A stretch of 64,000 nt of DNA from Cylicocyclus nassatus (lineage: Eukaryota > Nematoda > Chromadorea > Rhabditida > Strongylidae), in NCBI GenBank assembly GCA_958299035.1, contig CATQJL010000316.1, forward strand, positions 34,041,441 through 34,105,440, given 5' to 3'. Of the stretch, positions 1-12,346 are shown in pieces. Under the pieces are notes generated by a model. It was not told the origin of the DNA and ran no database searches. It was given only the letters and a program-made list of their open reading frames with translations. How positions within the stretch are numbered: position 1 is the stretch's first letter; each line of letters opens with the position of its first letter. The translations under genes were made by a program, and so were the position numbers.

Positions 1-1100
1 AAAATTAGAAAATTTAGCTTTTCTCGTTCGTGTGTTCAATGCTAAACTCGGTATTTTTTGAAAACTATGGCTTGTGAAACTTGACTGTGGTGTGCAATCT
101 GAGTGAACAAGTTGGAGCTGCAGAGGGTTTTCCTTTTTAAACAAAAATATAAATTTTTCCTTATTTTCTGAGCCTTCAGTGCGACTCATATTCCAGATGC
201 AATCTTACGGTGAGTCGAAGCTGGTGTGAACTTTTGCACAGCATCCTGTAGAGTCTGCTTTGCTTGAATAGTACCCTGATTCCTTATTAGAATTACGGAG
301 TTTGCGACTTATCGTTGTAAGAAAATCAAAGTGTAAGCAGACTTATGCAACAGCCTGATACATTCCCTTTCCTAACGTTCTTCCCGATGAGACTGCTAAG
401 GCGGGCCAATTCTACACTTGACGCTAGCTGACGCGTGTTAGTAGAGGGCAGCACAGAGTCACGTTACGGAAGGATAAAGCACCCATGCGCTGTTTACTTA
501 ATGAATAATATCCTGTACATGCAAGAACATTGTAAATAAGAAAAGATGTGGAATAGATGTTTGCTAACATTTTGAAAGAAGTCTTCAGAAAAAGCACTTT
601 ATAACGCACCATTTTACACCATCTGTCCTTAGTCTGGGTGATGAAGAACTGCTTGGTGGTTATTCAAAATGTGATAGTCGCACAAATCCTGTGCTATATT
701 ATCTTAACTCAAAGATTGCTCAATCAATGATAGATCAGCAATAATTCTGCTTTGCTTAAAAATGGAAATTCAAAGAAGAACTTAATGCCGCTTTTTCTGT
801 TTGTTTCTTTGTGTGATATGTTGTAGTAGTTAAAAAAAAAAGACTTTTCCCGAAAGTTTTAAGTTTCACGTGAAATGAAATAGTCTCAATGCATTTGGTC
901 GAAGAGTTTTGCTAGTTTGCATAACTCTTCGACCGTGGAAGCCTTACACGAAAAACGTGTTGTCTCTCATTGAAAGCTATAAAATACTAAGCATGTGTTG
1001 GAAGCCAACGCCTCAAAACTGGTGTGTTTGCTTCTGATAGCCACGGTCATAAGATACCGTTTTAAATAATACACGAGTACGAAGCCCCAAAAGTACCATT
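1..1100. other. Intergenic stretch, no gene seen
   Basis: I see no exon with both splice signals, no RNA gene and no transposon end. The only structured item is a 12-bp perfect hairpin at 897-934. Short open frames here lack splice or family support and are treated as chance. Confidence 0.5.
897..934. repeat. Perfect 12-bp hairpin
   Basis: GGTCGAAGAGTT at 897-908 pairs with its exact reverse complement at 923-934 across a 14-nt loop. There is no T-tract or known RNA motif beside it, so no function is assigned. Confidence 0.6.
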
Positions 1101-3010
1101 GCATTACACCTCCTATGAAAAACTAGAGGCAAACCATTGGCTTTCCTACCGTATGAATACAAAAGAGTTGCTGTGCACTAGTCGAGCAACAATTACATTT
1201 TGCCTTGATATACATACGGCCTTTAGAAAATTGAAATACTGACATCGGCCGGGGATAGAAATTAAAGGATATCTGCCCCTGTGACGGGATATTGAACTGC
1301 CTACTGTAACCTACCAAACGTCGCACTTTTGCCTTCTCGCTTCTATATTTCTGACTTCTGATATATCAGTGTGATGATCTCTTATGCAATATCGCAATGT
1401 TATAATATTTTATCTAGTGTTTTGAACAAACTTCCAGAAAGATTGCTAATTTCCGTTCGGCACCAAGCTGTGACTCCGAGTTAGAGTCTCTCAGTTTATA
1501 ATGATGTTGCGAGTACTATTCCTACGAGTTCCTCAAAAGAAATTTGGAGTTCTCCTGCTATTTCTAATTCACAATAAGGGCTTTTTTAAGTTTTTTTTTT
1601 GGAAATGTTTGTTTCGGAAGAAGAAATTGACTCGTGAACCGTGGATAAGCTAGAATCACAACTCAAGTAGATTTGAGATTTCCAATTGAACTCCAAGTGA
1701 TACCGAATTTTCTCAAGGGAAAATAATATCCAACGATCGTTTTACTTTTAGTATGTAGCATGTGTTATAGGATTAAGGACCCTTATCTCACTCAGAGTTA
1801 TGCTGTTATTTGAGGGTACCACTCATTGAAAGGACAAAAGTGATGTTTCTTCTCGAAAAAGTGTTTGCACAGGAGCAGTATCGTTTGGTGCCAAAGAAGG
1901 AGACTGGTTTGTTTCGTATGCTGGATTGTCGAAGCATAAGAGATTTGGTTTTCGTTGTTGCGCTTATTTTTGCCTTTGTTTTAAATGCGACTGCTTGCAT
2001 AAAGCAAACATAGCTCGAGAGCGTTTATCTAATACAAAAATTTCAATATACCAGACAACTCCGAAGGCCTGATTTACAAGTCTTTTTCCCTTGTTAGCAT
2101 CTCCTATGGAATAGTTGTGGTGGCAAACCTTTGGTTTATACATTGAAAGTTAAAGTGATAGACGTATTGCCTTACAGCATTTAGGAAAGTTGCCTTCTGT
2201 GGTTTTAATAATTTGCATAGCTTTTCACAGTCAACAGCAAAAAACATCATTTGTTAATGCGCCTGCGGTCAGGGCTCCACAAGCTAAAGCGACGACTTTT
2301 TTGAAAAGTACCACCTCTGACCTCGCAAAATTTTTCGAAGTACTTTTTGGCTGAGCTCCCACTCACTCTCCACTTGTCTTTTGTATTTAACATATTGACG
2401 ACCGTGCAAATTTTTAGTTGGCTGCCTTTTGGGGCAGGGACCTTTTTACGAACCAGCCCACTTTCTCAACTATGATTACGCATACTGCCATCTATAGTAC
2501 ACCTACAGTAGATCTGAAAGGCTGACAAGAAAGGTAGAGGTTATCCTTAGATTCTGTGCAAAAGGAGGCTCATGAAGTGAGTTTATTTCAGATTAGTAGT
2601 CTTAATCAAAAATTTAAGCTTTGAATGGTGTGTCAAGCGGTCCCACGCGGTAGTCATTGCTTGACACACCATGTGTGTCAAGCGGTCGTCAATGTGTTAA
2701 TCTGTTAATCAACCTTAGGGAAAATGATTAATATGAAACACTAAAGTGGCGACTCTTACCACTTATTCCGATAAAAATATCTGATACCTTGTGCGAGCAT
2801 GCGCTCACTGCGTATTATCGCAGTCGCACCTTAACCCAGTGTCCATTCCAACGTTTCAGAACAGTTGGTCAAGGGTACCATCCACATGTTTTCATCAACT
2901 TCTCAGCCACAGTTCAAGACACAGTGCAGAAAAGCTCACTCTATATTTCTGCTTGTACGTTGTAAGGAAACGTTTACTTGAGAGCACACCCTTTCCCTTC
3001 ACGAGGTTTT
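1100..3010. repeat. Diverged repeat, copy 1
   Basis: Blocks in this stretch match blocks at about 4,950-6,400 in the same order and orientation. Examples are the TACTGTAACCTACCAAAC block near 1,303 against TACAGTAGCCTACCAGAC near 5,157, and a CAGACAACTC block near 2,053 and 5,820. A weaker copy of the first block lies near 8,196. Similarity is patchy, which points to an old duplication or an old dispersed repeat. No transposon ends or coding domain could be identified. Confidence 0.4.
2626..2687. repeat. 13-bp hairpin plus direct repeat
   Basis: TGGTGTGTCAAGC at 2626-2638 pairs perfectly with 2659-2671 over a 20-nt loop. The motif GTGTCAAGCGGTC then recurs in direct orientation just after the right stem. 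This could be a remnant of a larger foldback; its function is unknown. Confidence 0.55.
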
Positions 3011-4150
3011 GAAGCAGGTAAATAAAGGTTCTGATTGTCTAACTCCAAAAGAGTCTGGATAAACAATTTATAAAGTTCCTTTGTGACTGTTTCTTTGCAT
3101 TTTAATCTGATGGGGAAAATCACCTAACGTAGGTCGGCTTTTGAAAAACCATACCTGTATCAGGAACCAGCTTGAAACGCTGAATCCAAATATCTTGTCA
3201 CTAGCTGCGAAGCATTTTCTGAACAAAGTTATAGCTTTTTTCTTTGCAAAACTTGGATGCCGATTTACAAAGACTACGTTATCAACATTTAGAGGTAATG
3301 CACAGGCGTAGTGTTCCCTATCAACACCAAAAGACTTGGCTCGATGCTGTTTCAATATTCCGGCACATTTTCTGAGCAGATTTCGACTTACAGGGCTTAT
3401 CAAATGAAGTGTCGTTTGCCCCAGCATCTTCACTTCCGCGCTGGATTCTGCGTCTCTTCCGCGGAACCTTCAAGAGTACTTTTCGAGGACGAGCGTGGGA
3501 GAGGCGGAGCCTCAAGATCGAAGTGATTAAGTCCAGTCGGGAGTGGAGATGCTGGAGCAAGCGAGACTTTATTTGATAATTCCAGTATAGGCTAATTTCC
3601 CACGTTCAGTAGTCCGTCAACGGCGCGTAGTAAAAAACTCATAGCTCTTTTCAGAATGATACTTTACAGCTAAACAACACATTTAGACTCAGCCAATCTG
3701 ATTCCGATCATACGTGCCGTTCGTCAAAAGTTAGGTGCCTGAGTCAAAGTTAGGTTCACTCAAGTTAGGTGCCTTCCCTTGTGAGCTTCTCCTTACCCCC
3801 CCCCCCAAGGGTCCCTCTGCTTTGTCCTGAGTAACCACAAGGCCTGACTGGCTCTGCCTGCGAGTCTCACAACTAGACAAGGGGATCGGTATAATAAAGA
3901 TTGACTGTGAGCGTGGTATCCATCATCGACATTATGACCAGTCACCAAATCACAAATGGGAAATTTCGTTCTCTTCATTTCCTGAAACAAATCCTTACTC
4001 CGTACCCCTTTGCAATGTCGTACCTGCTCTGCAGAAAGTTGACTGCACTAGAAGTAATGTCAAGCAAAATAGTTTTGCAAACATACTATATCATTCTGAT
4101 CGCCATGACTAGGAACACTGACAACGTCCCAAGATTTGAAAATCACTTCT
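3010..4150. other. Intergenic stretch, no gene assigned
   Basis: Two overlapping minus-strand open frames (3,068-3,560) include a possible GTAAGT donor, but no convincing acceptor or family similarity supports them. A block near 4,085-4,150 resembles 36,190-36,270 and is read as part of an old repeat. Confidence 0.35.
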
Positions 4151-4153
4151 TAA

Positions 4154-4559
4154 AGGCAGTGGCTCGGCAAATCTCAACCTAGTCAAATTTGCGCTTACCT
4201 GGGGTTTTTCAATACGCTGATCCCGAAAATCCACTTTTGTAAGCTTGAAAACGGCGAAAATGGACGTTTTTTAATGCCCTTCCCTTTGATATTGGACGAG
4301 TGGAGCAAGGCCAATGACGCTAAATCGTGACAGGACCCAATGTTTATAGCGTTGCGGCGGGCAGCCTCCAATGGTGAGAAGGAAATTGCCAACTCGTCCA
4401 GATGCGTGTAAGATTGGCCTGCGCGGGTAAGTTTGGGAGCGATTTTCTCGGCAGGGAAAGCATGCTGTGCAACCGGGATTGCACTGTTTTCATAATTGGG
4501 CGATAAGGAACCTACCGCGTTAAAATCCCGAGTTGCTGGATTTTGCAGATCCACTGCCT
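4154..4559. mobile_element. Degenerate TTAA-type MITE
   Basis: The left end is TTAA followed by AGGCAGTGGCTCGGCAAATC; the right end is the inverted CACTGCCT followed by CTAA, a decayed TTAA. The terminal AGGCAGTG is shared with the better-preserved element at 53,982-54,342. TTAA targets are typical of piggyBac- and Kolobok-type transposases. A 123-codon minus-strand open frame here coincides with the element and is not called a gene. Confidence 0.45.
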
Positions 4560-4949
4560 CTAACAACTAGCATTTCCGTGCGCGACTCTCTGCGTAGGAG
4601 TTAAGCACAGTTTCTTGTTTTCATCAAACTACAAAATTCTGTGAGTTTCTAAAAGTCGTAGTCTAAAAAGAGATCAGTTCGAAAATGTTCCTGAATTTTA
4701 TGGAACTTTAGACAAAAACCCCGTTTTCTCTGAAAGAAAGCTACAAAAATACAGTTTTTCGGTTTTGATGGGTTATTTTTGAGATATTACACACTACACT
4801 TACTTTATTCACATTTAATATAGTTATGTTCTTAACATCCGATTTTTCTCCCGGATGATTCTGTCTGGAGAAGGTTGTGTACTCTTATGCCGCTAAAGTA
4901 AAAGCCACCAGAATACATGGATCCATGTATCGAAGGTATGGTTGTATGC

Positions 4950-6400
4950 ATGGAAAACCAGAAGCAAATAATTAGCTCTCCTATCGTATACGAACACGGT
5001 AATGCGATATTGTAAATCCAGAGAAATTTCGAAAGCGAACTGAATTTCAATTACATTTTGGTTTAGTACATACGTACTTTAGAGAAATGAGATAAGTGGC
5101 CTTGGTGGGAAGAGAGTCAAAGAATGTTTGCCCATATAATAGGATATTTACTGCCTACAGTAGCCTACCAGACCTCGCACTTCTCTTTTCGCGCTTCTAA
5201 GCTTCTGTTTTCTGACATATCAGACAGATTACTGATTTCCTATGTAACACATGCAGTGCTATTTTATCTGAATGAGCTACTTCCAAAAATGTTTCCGAAT
5301 AATCTCCTGCGTCTTTTCAAAAAGACAGGTTATGTTTTGCTGTATCCGCATTGAATTTTTTATTTTTATTTTTATTTTGAAAATGTCTATCTTTGGAGTA
5401 GACATTACCCACCGTTGTCCTGTAAGCTATAATCCTAACTCAAATAAATTTAAGATAAGCGCTGTAAGCCAGATATATTGAGTTTTCCTTACTGGTTAAC
5501 GATAGTTAGTGAACGTATCGCTTTCAAAATGTACCTGAGTCATGTTTTTATATCGATTAATTTCAGAACTGTGCTTGTTACCAGCGAAACTATTCTCTGA
5601 AAGCTTAGGAGTCGTCCCTTCTCGAAGATGATGTCTTTGCACAAGGACATGAGTTTTCATTCGGTGGAATGCTTTTTTGGTGAGTATATTGGAGTACCAA
5701 CAGAAAGACAGTTGCGTTTTCTTTGTTTTATCTCTTTTTGCGTTTGTTTCGATAAATATTGCCCGCATATAGCGAACGTAGCTTGAAATCAGCATTTCAA
5801 GGCGAGGCTTTTGATATATCAGACAACTCAAAGGCCACAGTTTTTAAGTCTTTCTACTTCCTCCTCTCTTTTGTTGCAGTAGTCATAGTTTATGTTATAC
5901 TTTAGAAGTTGGCAGACATTTGATAAATTATATGCAGCTTGCGCTCACGACCAGTTAGAAATTTGCCTTCTTCGCTTTCAAATTGATTTGTGTAACTTCC
6001 CATTATTAACAAAAACTTGTTACTGCTACAAGCTTGTTACTGTATATCATCAGGGCTGCATGAACTGAAGTTAGAATTTCTTAAAGGAAGTTACTTTAAT
6101 CTTGCAGAATTTTTTGACTCCCCTTCGACCTCTCAAAACTCTCTAAATATCTTTTTCTGTCCTTGAGCTGTAATCAACCATAGAATGAATGAGAAATATA
6201 TTAAAAGATTTTTTTGCCTATTCCACTAAATTTTCAAAATTTCCTAATCCCCTTTGCGGATTATGTGCCCAATGCTTTATTATGGTCTAAACTTCACCCT
6301 CAGACTCATTGAAAAGTGACACTTGTACATTGTAAGAAATCCAGTCTATTTGAGCTCACAGTAGCTTCCATGTGCTCTCTTCTTTAAACTTGGGCATTTC
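4950..6400. repeat. Diverged repeat, copy 2
   Basis: This is the downstream counterpart of the repeat at 1,100-3,010, about 3.8 kb away in the same orientation. The foldback at 6,402 sits at its right edge. A block near 4,790-4,940 (an ACATGG/ATGTATCGAAGGTATG region) also resembles 36,600-36,680, so this unit or part of it is dispersed in the window. Confidence 0.4.
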
Positions 6401-6401
6401 T

Positions 6402-6694
6402 TATTGTTTGTTAGTGAAATTGTTCCGAACAGGTTTTTATGGTGGATCTTTAGTGCCTGACGTTTCGACAAATATCGTCTTCTTCGGAAGCCTTCGATCC
6501 ACCGCTAAGTCAGTCAGCCCGCACGACTGTGACGGACATCACCATAAGAAAAGAGTGATGTCCGTCACAGTCGTGCGGCCTGACTGACTTAGCGGTGGAT
6601 CGAAGGCCTTCGAAGAAGACGATATTTGTCGAAACGTCAGGCGATAAAGATCCGCCATAAAAACCTGTTCGGCACAATATCACTAACAAACAAT
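6402..6694. mobile_element. Foldback element, arms of about 140 bp
   Basis: The left arm (6402-6542) is almost the exact reverse complement of the right arm (6555-6694) around a 12-nt centre. Both arms begin with TTGTTTGTTAGTGA and contain a block reading, on one strand, AAGAAGACGATATTTGTCG then AAACGTCAGG. The arms produce two open frames that mirror each other and are artefacts of the palindrome. The high arm identity suggests a recent origin. No target duplication is clear. Confidence 0.8.
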
Positions 6695-6929
6695 ATGAGC
6701 TCACAATATTTTTCTCGCCAGAAAGATGTGTTGAAGCTTGTTTAAATCGGCTAGGATGTTTATGGACACTATAAAATACTACTTGGCGTTCTCGGCTCAG
6801 CCCAGCCCTCTCATTACATCAATCGAAATCATCACCCTGTTCCTTTACAACATTTTTCTGTCCCGGTTCCATCCCTGTATGCCTGTACCCTGACTCTACT
6901 ATGTCTTCGTAATCAGAAATGCATTTACA

Positions 6930-7130
6930 TCCTTCCCCTTCTATGCGAACTGCCAGCCCTGTAGCTCACAGTTCAAAAATAATCTTTGAAATTCGTAATC
7001 CAGAATTATAAACTATTATAATGCTGAATTCGTGATCAGCATGCCCACTTACCCCTTGTAACAACTCCCAGCCCTGTAGCTCAAATTTTGTAACAAATCG
7101 ATAAAAATCGATAAAATCGATGTGGATTTT
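6930..7130 (-). repeat. Two inverted units of the ATTCG-element interior repeat
   Basis: The block CAGCCCTGTAGCTCA occurs twice (near 6,953 and 7,069) with CTTACCCCTTGTAACAACTC between. This is the reverse complement of the GAGCTGCGGGGCTGGGAGTTGG repeat seen in tandem at 24,245-24,615 inside the ATTCG element. It is probably a relic of that family. Confidence 0.45.
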
Positions 7131-8340
7131 TCTATAACGAAAAGTAGCTTACGACAGCCGCAGCGCTCCGAATGTGTGTGCCAAGTTTGGTCTGAATGGT
7201 TCAGAAATGGAATTTTCTATTCTTAACATACGTACAGGCAGGCGGACATACAAACAGACAAACAGACATTTAGCTTCATGTATAAAATATTCTGAATCTG
7301 ATGTGGTTCTCTAAGCTTCTCTTCTCCTTTCCCTGGCGCGATTGCCTCATGCTCAAGCTCACCGGTGCAAAATGGGTGCGGGATACAGTAAGCCAGCTCG
7401 GAGCCCGTGTCGACTATGGCGGCGAGCTTTGGCTGCGAGGTCTTTGTCGCGTATAACGCACGTCCTCCCCCTTCTTCTCGCCCCTTCCCCCCCCCCCCAT
7501 CAAACCGTATCCTCTACTTTGTCCACCAAATTATATTTGGCTTGACTCGGTTCCATGACGCGCCTATCGTTTCTACTGCAAAAAGCCTTTTCAGAATCTC
7601 AGTGAGTCTTGCAGACACTCCTTCAATACGAAAGGGAAAGACAATTGAACTTGCGCTTATTCCCATACATTGCTCACTTTTCTGAGCTTTGCAGTATCAC
7701 ATCACACTCTCCTAAGCTTTCTAGAGGTAAAGAGTATATCTGCATTAAGGCTTTCCAATCGAACATTGAGTTTTGTTATCATATTTCCCTTTAAGCTTTC
7801 GTAAAAGCAAGGAATGATGGGGGTTTGCGGCAAGAAGAATAGTCCTACCTTTTTAAGGGGCAGCGAATGTTTGTTTGAGACCCTCGAAATAGGAGCGTCA
7901 CTTTTTATACACTCTACAGTATGCGCTCGTAAAACTTAACTTTTACGAGCTTACTTCAGCAGCTCACTGTGCACTCTAAGCAATTTCGAGCGTTTCTATG
8001 AAAAGTTCCGTGCAAACAGCTAGATTTCTTACCGTATCTTTACAAAACAGTGCATTTTCAGAAGCTGTTGATAACGAGTAACCTCGTTTTGGTTTGAAGT
8101 GCACAAATCCTTTCTGACACGGAATTTTGACCTTGGCAGAGAGGAGTGTAGGTTTTGGGGCTGCTTGTACATGTTACTATTCGTATAGACTGCTTACTGT
8201 AGCATCCTAGACCATACCGGGGTGAATCACATTGTGCCCGTCTTGAATATCTGAAGCTAGGAAAACTTAAAATTACAACAAGACAACAAAGCTTCCAGGC
8301 AAACAAGCTGTGCATGTATGTGGTGGCAGAGAAGTAAAGT
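7130..8340. other. Intergenic stretch, no gene seen
   Basis: A short GGCGGACATACAAACAGAC-type simple run lies near 7,231-7,270. Plus-strand open frames at 7,342-7,794 have no recognised domain or clean splice pair. Nothing else is supported. Confidence 0.35.
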
Positions 8341-10030
8341 TGACAGTTCGCATTTAGGCCCGTATGCACGTACATCCCCGCTGGGTAGGTGAGGGGATTT
8401 GAGAGGAGATGCGTCATATCTCGCTACTCTAGGTAACTTTCTTCTTCCTTCTCTATCTTGCTTATGAAGGTTCTCATACCCTAATATCTGCGCATAATTG
8501 GCGCCAGGTTACTGGCTTAATTGGTTAGATTCTCACTATTTTGTGTGATCTCTAGCCTTCTAATTTCAATGCCATTTATCTTCCTGAAAACTTAATGGAA
8601 CACTGTAAATTTGTACTAATATTACGGCTCTGCTAAAAAATGTTCATAGTATATAAGTGAAATATCAGGGTATCGAACTCTTCGGTAACTCTTAGCTCGC
8701 GAGCTAGGGATCATCGAAAAATTCACAATCTTCAGATTCCATTTCTTTTGTCGAAATGCCTAGCAGTGCCGTAGTATATCCTCAGTACAGCGTTTTCATT
8801 GACTTTTCAGGAAGATAAATTACTTTGAAAATGAGATCTACTGGGGATCACACAAATTGGCAAAAAACCATTCTTGTATGGCAGTAACATGGCATACTTA
8901 TGCGCAGGTATACGTGTTTGGAAAACTTTATAAGCAACAAGAGAAAGAAGAAGAAAAGTATGTAGAGTAGCAAGATATGACGCGTCCCCTCTCAGATCCT
9001 CTCCCCTCCCCAGCGGGGCTGTACGTGCATACTATACTTGGGTCCGAATCGAATAGAAATTCGATCATTCGAATAAAACATTCGAATATATTCGTATTCG
9101 AAATTCGATATTCGGAGCTTCCATTTTCGAACAATATTCGAAACTCGAATAATTGAGAAAAGGGGTTTCGAATAAAATTCGAAGCTCGAATAATCAAAAA
9201 ACAGGGTTTCGAATAAAATTCGAAACTCAAATAATCAAAAAAAAAACAGGGTTTCGAATAAAGTTCGAAAACTCGAATAATCAAAAAACGAGGTTTCGAA
9301 TAGATTTTGTTCGAATGTTTTATTCGAATGTTTATTCGAATTCGTATTCGAATGTACTCCGTATTCAGATTATTCGACTTTGTTGCATAGCCAACTGCTG
9401 AGTATCAAGCTCACTTCGTCCGCATTTTTTTTCGCAAAACTCGGTAATGCATCTTTTGCAACCGGTATACCTTTGAACTGTATGGAGAGTCGCATTCTTC
9501 CGACTGCTTGCGACAGTAAAAAAATCATATGTGGATTTTGATTGATGTTTTTTCGATCAATGAGGTTGTTGAGTGAGGGAGGGCGCTGAATGTGGATAAA
9601 AATTTACTTTATCGATTTTATGGATTTTTGGAAAATCTTGAGCTACGAGGTTGGGAGTTGGTACAAAGGGGTAAGTGAGGGTGCTGATTAAAACCGAAAT
9701 CTATTTTATTGATTTCAGCGATTTTTGGAAAATTTTTAGTTAGGAGTTGGTATACGAATTTATTCGAAATCCATTCATTCGATATTTTTGATTTTCCGAA
9801 TTTATTCGAAATTCATTCATTCGATATTTTTGATTTTCCGAATTTATTCGATATTCGTTTATTCGAGTTTTTATTTTCGAATTTATTCGAGATTCGTTTA
9901 TTCGAAATTTTTCCTTTTCGAATTTATTCGAATCCATTCATTCGATGAAAAAATATCGAATTACCCAAGTATAGTGCATACGGCCCTTAATGTGGGTTTC
10001 AGCGAGTTTACAAACTTAACTTTGGTGAAG
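8340..10030. repeat. Foldback split by an ATTCG element
   Basis: Left-arm sequence from about 8,345 to 8,650 (CGTATGCACGTAC, GATGCGTCATATCT, TTTATCTTCCTGAAAA blocks in order) recurs inverted from about 8,720 to 9,024. It then resumes after the inserted element at 9,982 with GTGCATACGGCC. The centre is near 8,680. Arm similarity is moderate, so the foldback is older than the insertion. Confidence 0.65.
9033..9973. mobile_element. ATTCG-rich TIR element, copy 1
   Basis: The element starts TATACTTGGG and ends CCCAAGTATA. It is flanked by a perfect 8-bp target duplication, GTGCATAC, at 9025-9032 and 9974-9981. The subterminal 300 bp on each side are dense in TTCGAATA/ATTCGAAA units in opposite orientation. 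The interior (about 9,383-9,700) matches 22,921-23,060 of copy 2. No transposase is encoded, so it is non-autonomous. An 8-bp duplication fits hAT or P-type transposases; the superfamily is not settled. Confidence 0.85.
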
Positions 10031-10343
10031 TACGGTGGAAGTTTGAAACACTCCAAGAATTTTTCCGTAATGCAAATAATGAAAGTAGGACACTAGGCTA
10101 AGATGTTAACTGTTACATCTGTACCTATACCATACCCCGATATTTTACGTAGAAAACTTTAAACATCTCCTCTTTATCACTTGAATACCATACCTCATTA
10201 TTTCATATCTTCTGTGAAATGAAAATTCAGTTCACCAATCTTCTGTGACGAAAATATTGCTATGAATTCCCAGAACTGTGTCTGTTTGATCTTGTAGATA
10301 AACACCTTCACTGAATTCGCCTTCTCCGTAAAAGGATATTCGA

Positions 10344-11412
10344 GGGGTGCGTAGCAAGTGTTACCCAGAGCCGCCTGGTGCAGCAGCCATCCGCCAGAGC
10401 TGGCACCAACGCCGCGGCTGAGCTACCGTAAGCGCGTTCTCGTCGTCCGCAATCTCTCGCAGAGAGATTTTCGCAGCAGCTTCGCACCTCATCGAGCTGA
10501 AGTGCGAGAATTCGCTCAGAGGTCGCGTTACTGCACATATCATATATCGATCAAGACAGCAGAAAATTTGTAGTCTATTAGTAAGATACGATACAAAAAA
10601 TACACAAAAACAAAAAAGTTCAAATTCAATAAAATTTTCAAGCAATAAAAAATACACAAGGAACCTCATCACCTTCTCATAATCTAGATATTCTAAAATT
10701 TCCATCTAATTTCTCTTTCATGCAGTCAAAAATGAGCTTGTGAGTTTCGTGATTTTTCTTTTGTGTGAGGCGAATAAGTTGCTTGTGGACGCGGTCCCCG
10801 ATCAGCGCTTTTAGTCCGATTTCAATGACTGTCTTAATTTCTCAAAATTCTGGATTGCAAAAATAATTTTGTGGGCATTGCAGTAATTACATCGGATTAG
10901 TAGATAAGAATATTTGGCAACAACTTGTAAAAATCCTCCCGATCTGGTAAAATCTTTAACTCTCCAGGAATACTGTTCATTTCTACCCTAGTAATTTGCG
11001 AGGATGCAGCTTTGAAAATAGGGAATTCATTAATTTTGAGATTAAGAAAAGAAACGAGGAATTGCCTAGTAAACGAACAGAATTCATTTCATAATATTAA
11101 ATTTTAGATTTAATTTTATAACTATTCCATCAATTTATTTCTTAAAACTTCTTTGTTTTTGTATATTTTTACTTTGTATCTTACTAATAAACTACCCTGC
11201 CATCTTGATCGATATATAATATGTGACAATAGCGCGACATCTGAGGAAATTCTCGCACCTCAGCGCGATGAGGTGCGAGTCTGCTGCAAATCTTTCTGCG
11301 AGAGGTTGAGCACGACAAGAGCGCGTTTACGGTAGCTCAGCCGCGGCGTAGGTGACAGCTTTGGCGGCTGGCGGCACCAGGCGGCTGCCTGGGTAACACT
11401 TGCACGCCTCCC
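10344..11412. mobile_element. Foldback element, arms of about 280 bp or more
   Basis: Left-arm blocks GCAAGTGTTACCCAGAG, GGCTGAGCTACCGTAAGCGC and CTCATCGAGCTGAAGTGCGAG recur inverted at 11,200-11,412. The arms extend inward through ATCTTACTAATA/TATTAGTAAGAT blocks. The apparent alanine/arginine-rich open frames in both arms are mirror images. No target duplication was identified. Confidence 0.75.
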
Positions 11413-11670
11413 ATGTTTGAGATGCAAGCTTGCACCGTTGTTAATCAAAAAAACTTGAGAAATGATCATAGCGTTCATAAATCCACAATTAATTTTCAGA
11501 CTCTCCAACTTCAAAATATTATATTGCCGAAGTAACAGATAAGACTGCTGAAATGATATTTAGGTTGTCCCACAAGTTTTTTTCATTTTTGAGTTCTACC
11601 TGTAATAAGTCACACGCTTCTTATTCTAAATAGACATTAGATATCATTTGAATGAGCAAAGCAAGCTATA

Positions 11671-12346
11671 CAGGGTGTCCCAAAAAGATGTGCACACTGT
11701 TTGATTGTTAATAACTTTCTTGCTTTCATGTCTTTTGCCGAGCTTGAGGTACCATTCTGTAGAGCAAGGATAAACTTAGATTTACAGTATGGAGGGACTT
11801 ACCAGCCGCTTTTCATTACTGTAGAATTACGGTAGGAATTTCGAGGAGGATTTTCAGCAATGGAAAGCTGTATCTTGCCTCAGAAAAAAGCCAAATAAGC
11901 CAGAAACTCTTGAACTGGGTTAATCATATCGCTGATTCTAAATATGAAAACTGCACGTCAGTACAATGTTTCTTTCATGAGTTAATTCAGATTTAGGGTA
12001 ACAACAATTTTCCAGTGTTCAGCAGAAATGTGAATATGCCATCAAGAAAGCTCGAAAAACTGATGGAAAGTTATGTAGTGAAATCAGAACGCCTGATAAC
12101 CTTGCTACACAATTTTTTAGATTTTTTTGAAATTATCTCATCAAAAGGCTTATCCCACAGTGATGCTGTACGCTGAAAGTTCATGCCGTAATCCTACAGT
12201 AGCAACAAGAGATTGGAGTTTTGCATAATGCTGTAAATTTAAGTTTATCCTCGCTCTACAAAATGATACTTCAAGCTCGGCAAAAGACATGAAGCAAGAA
12301 AGTTATTAACGATCAAACAGTGTGCACATCTTTTTGGGACACTCTG
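11671..12346. mobile_element. Palindromic TA-flanked MITE (GGGTGTCCC family), copy 1
   Basis: Ends are CAGGGTGTCCCAAAAAG and its inverse, flanked by TA. Long arms match CTGTTTGATTGTTAATAACT, GAGCTTGAGGTACCATTCTG and ACTTAGATTTACAGTATG-type blocks in inverted orientation. Four further copies or relics lie at 18,992, 23,357, 28,660 and 45,331, with an incomplete one at the right edge of the window. No protein is encoded. Confidence 0.85.

Noticed and set aside
4195..4566. 123-codon minus-strand frame followed by a GTAAGC donor-like site
   Set aside because: It coincides with a degenerate TTAA MITE (4,154-4,559) whose ends match another copy, so the frame is incidental.
6372..6704. Two 64-71-codon frames with shared DVSTNIVFF residues on opposite strands
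   Set aside because: They are the same foldback arm read on both strands.
10308..11514. Alanine/arginine-rich frames suggesting a GC-rich gene
   Set aside because: They lie in the two inverted arms of the 10,344-11,412 foldback.
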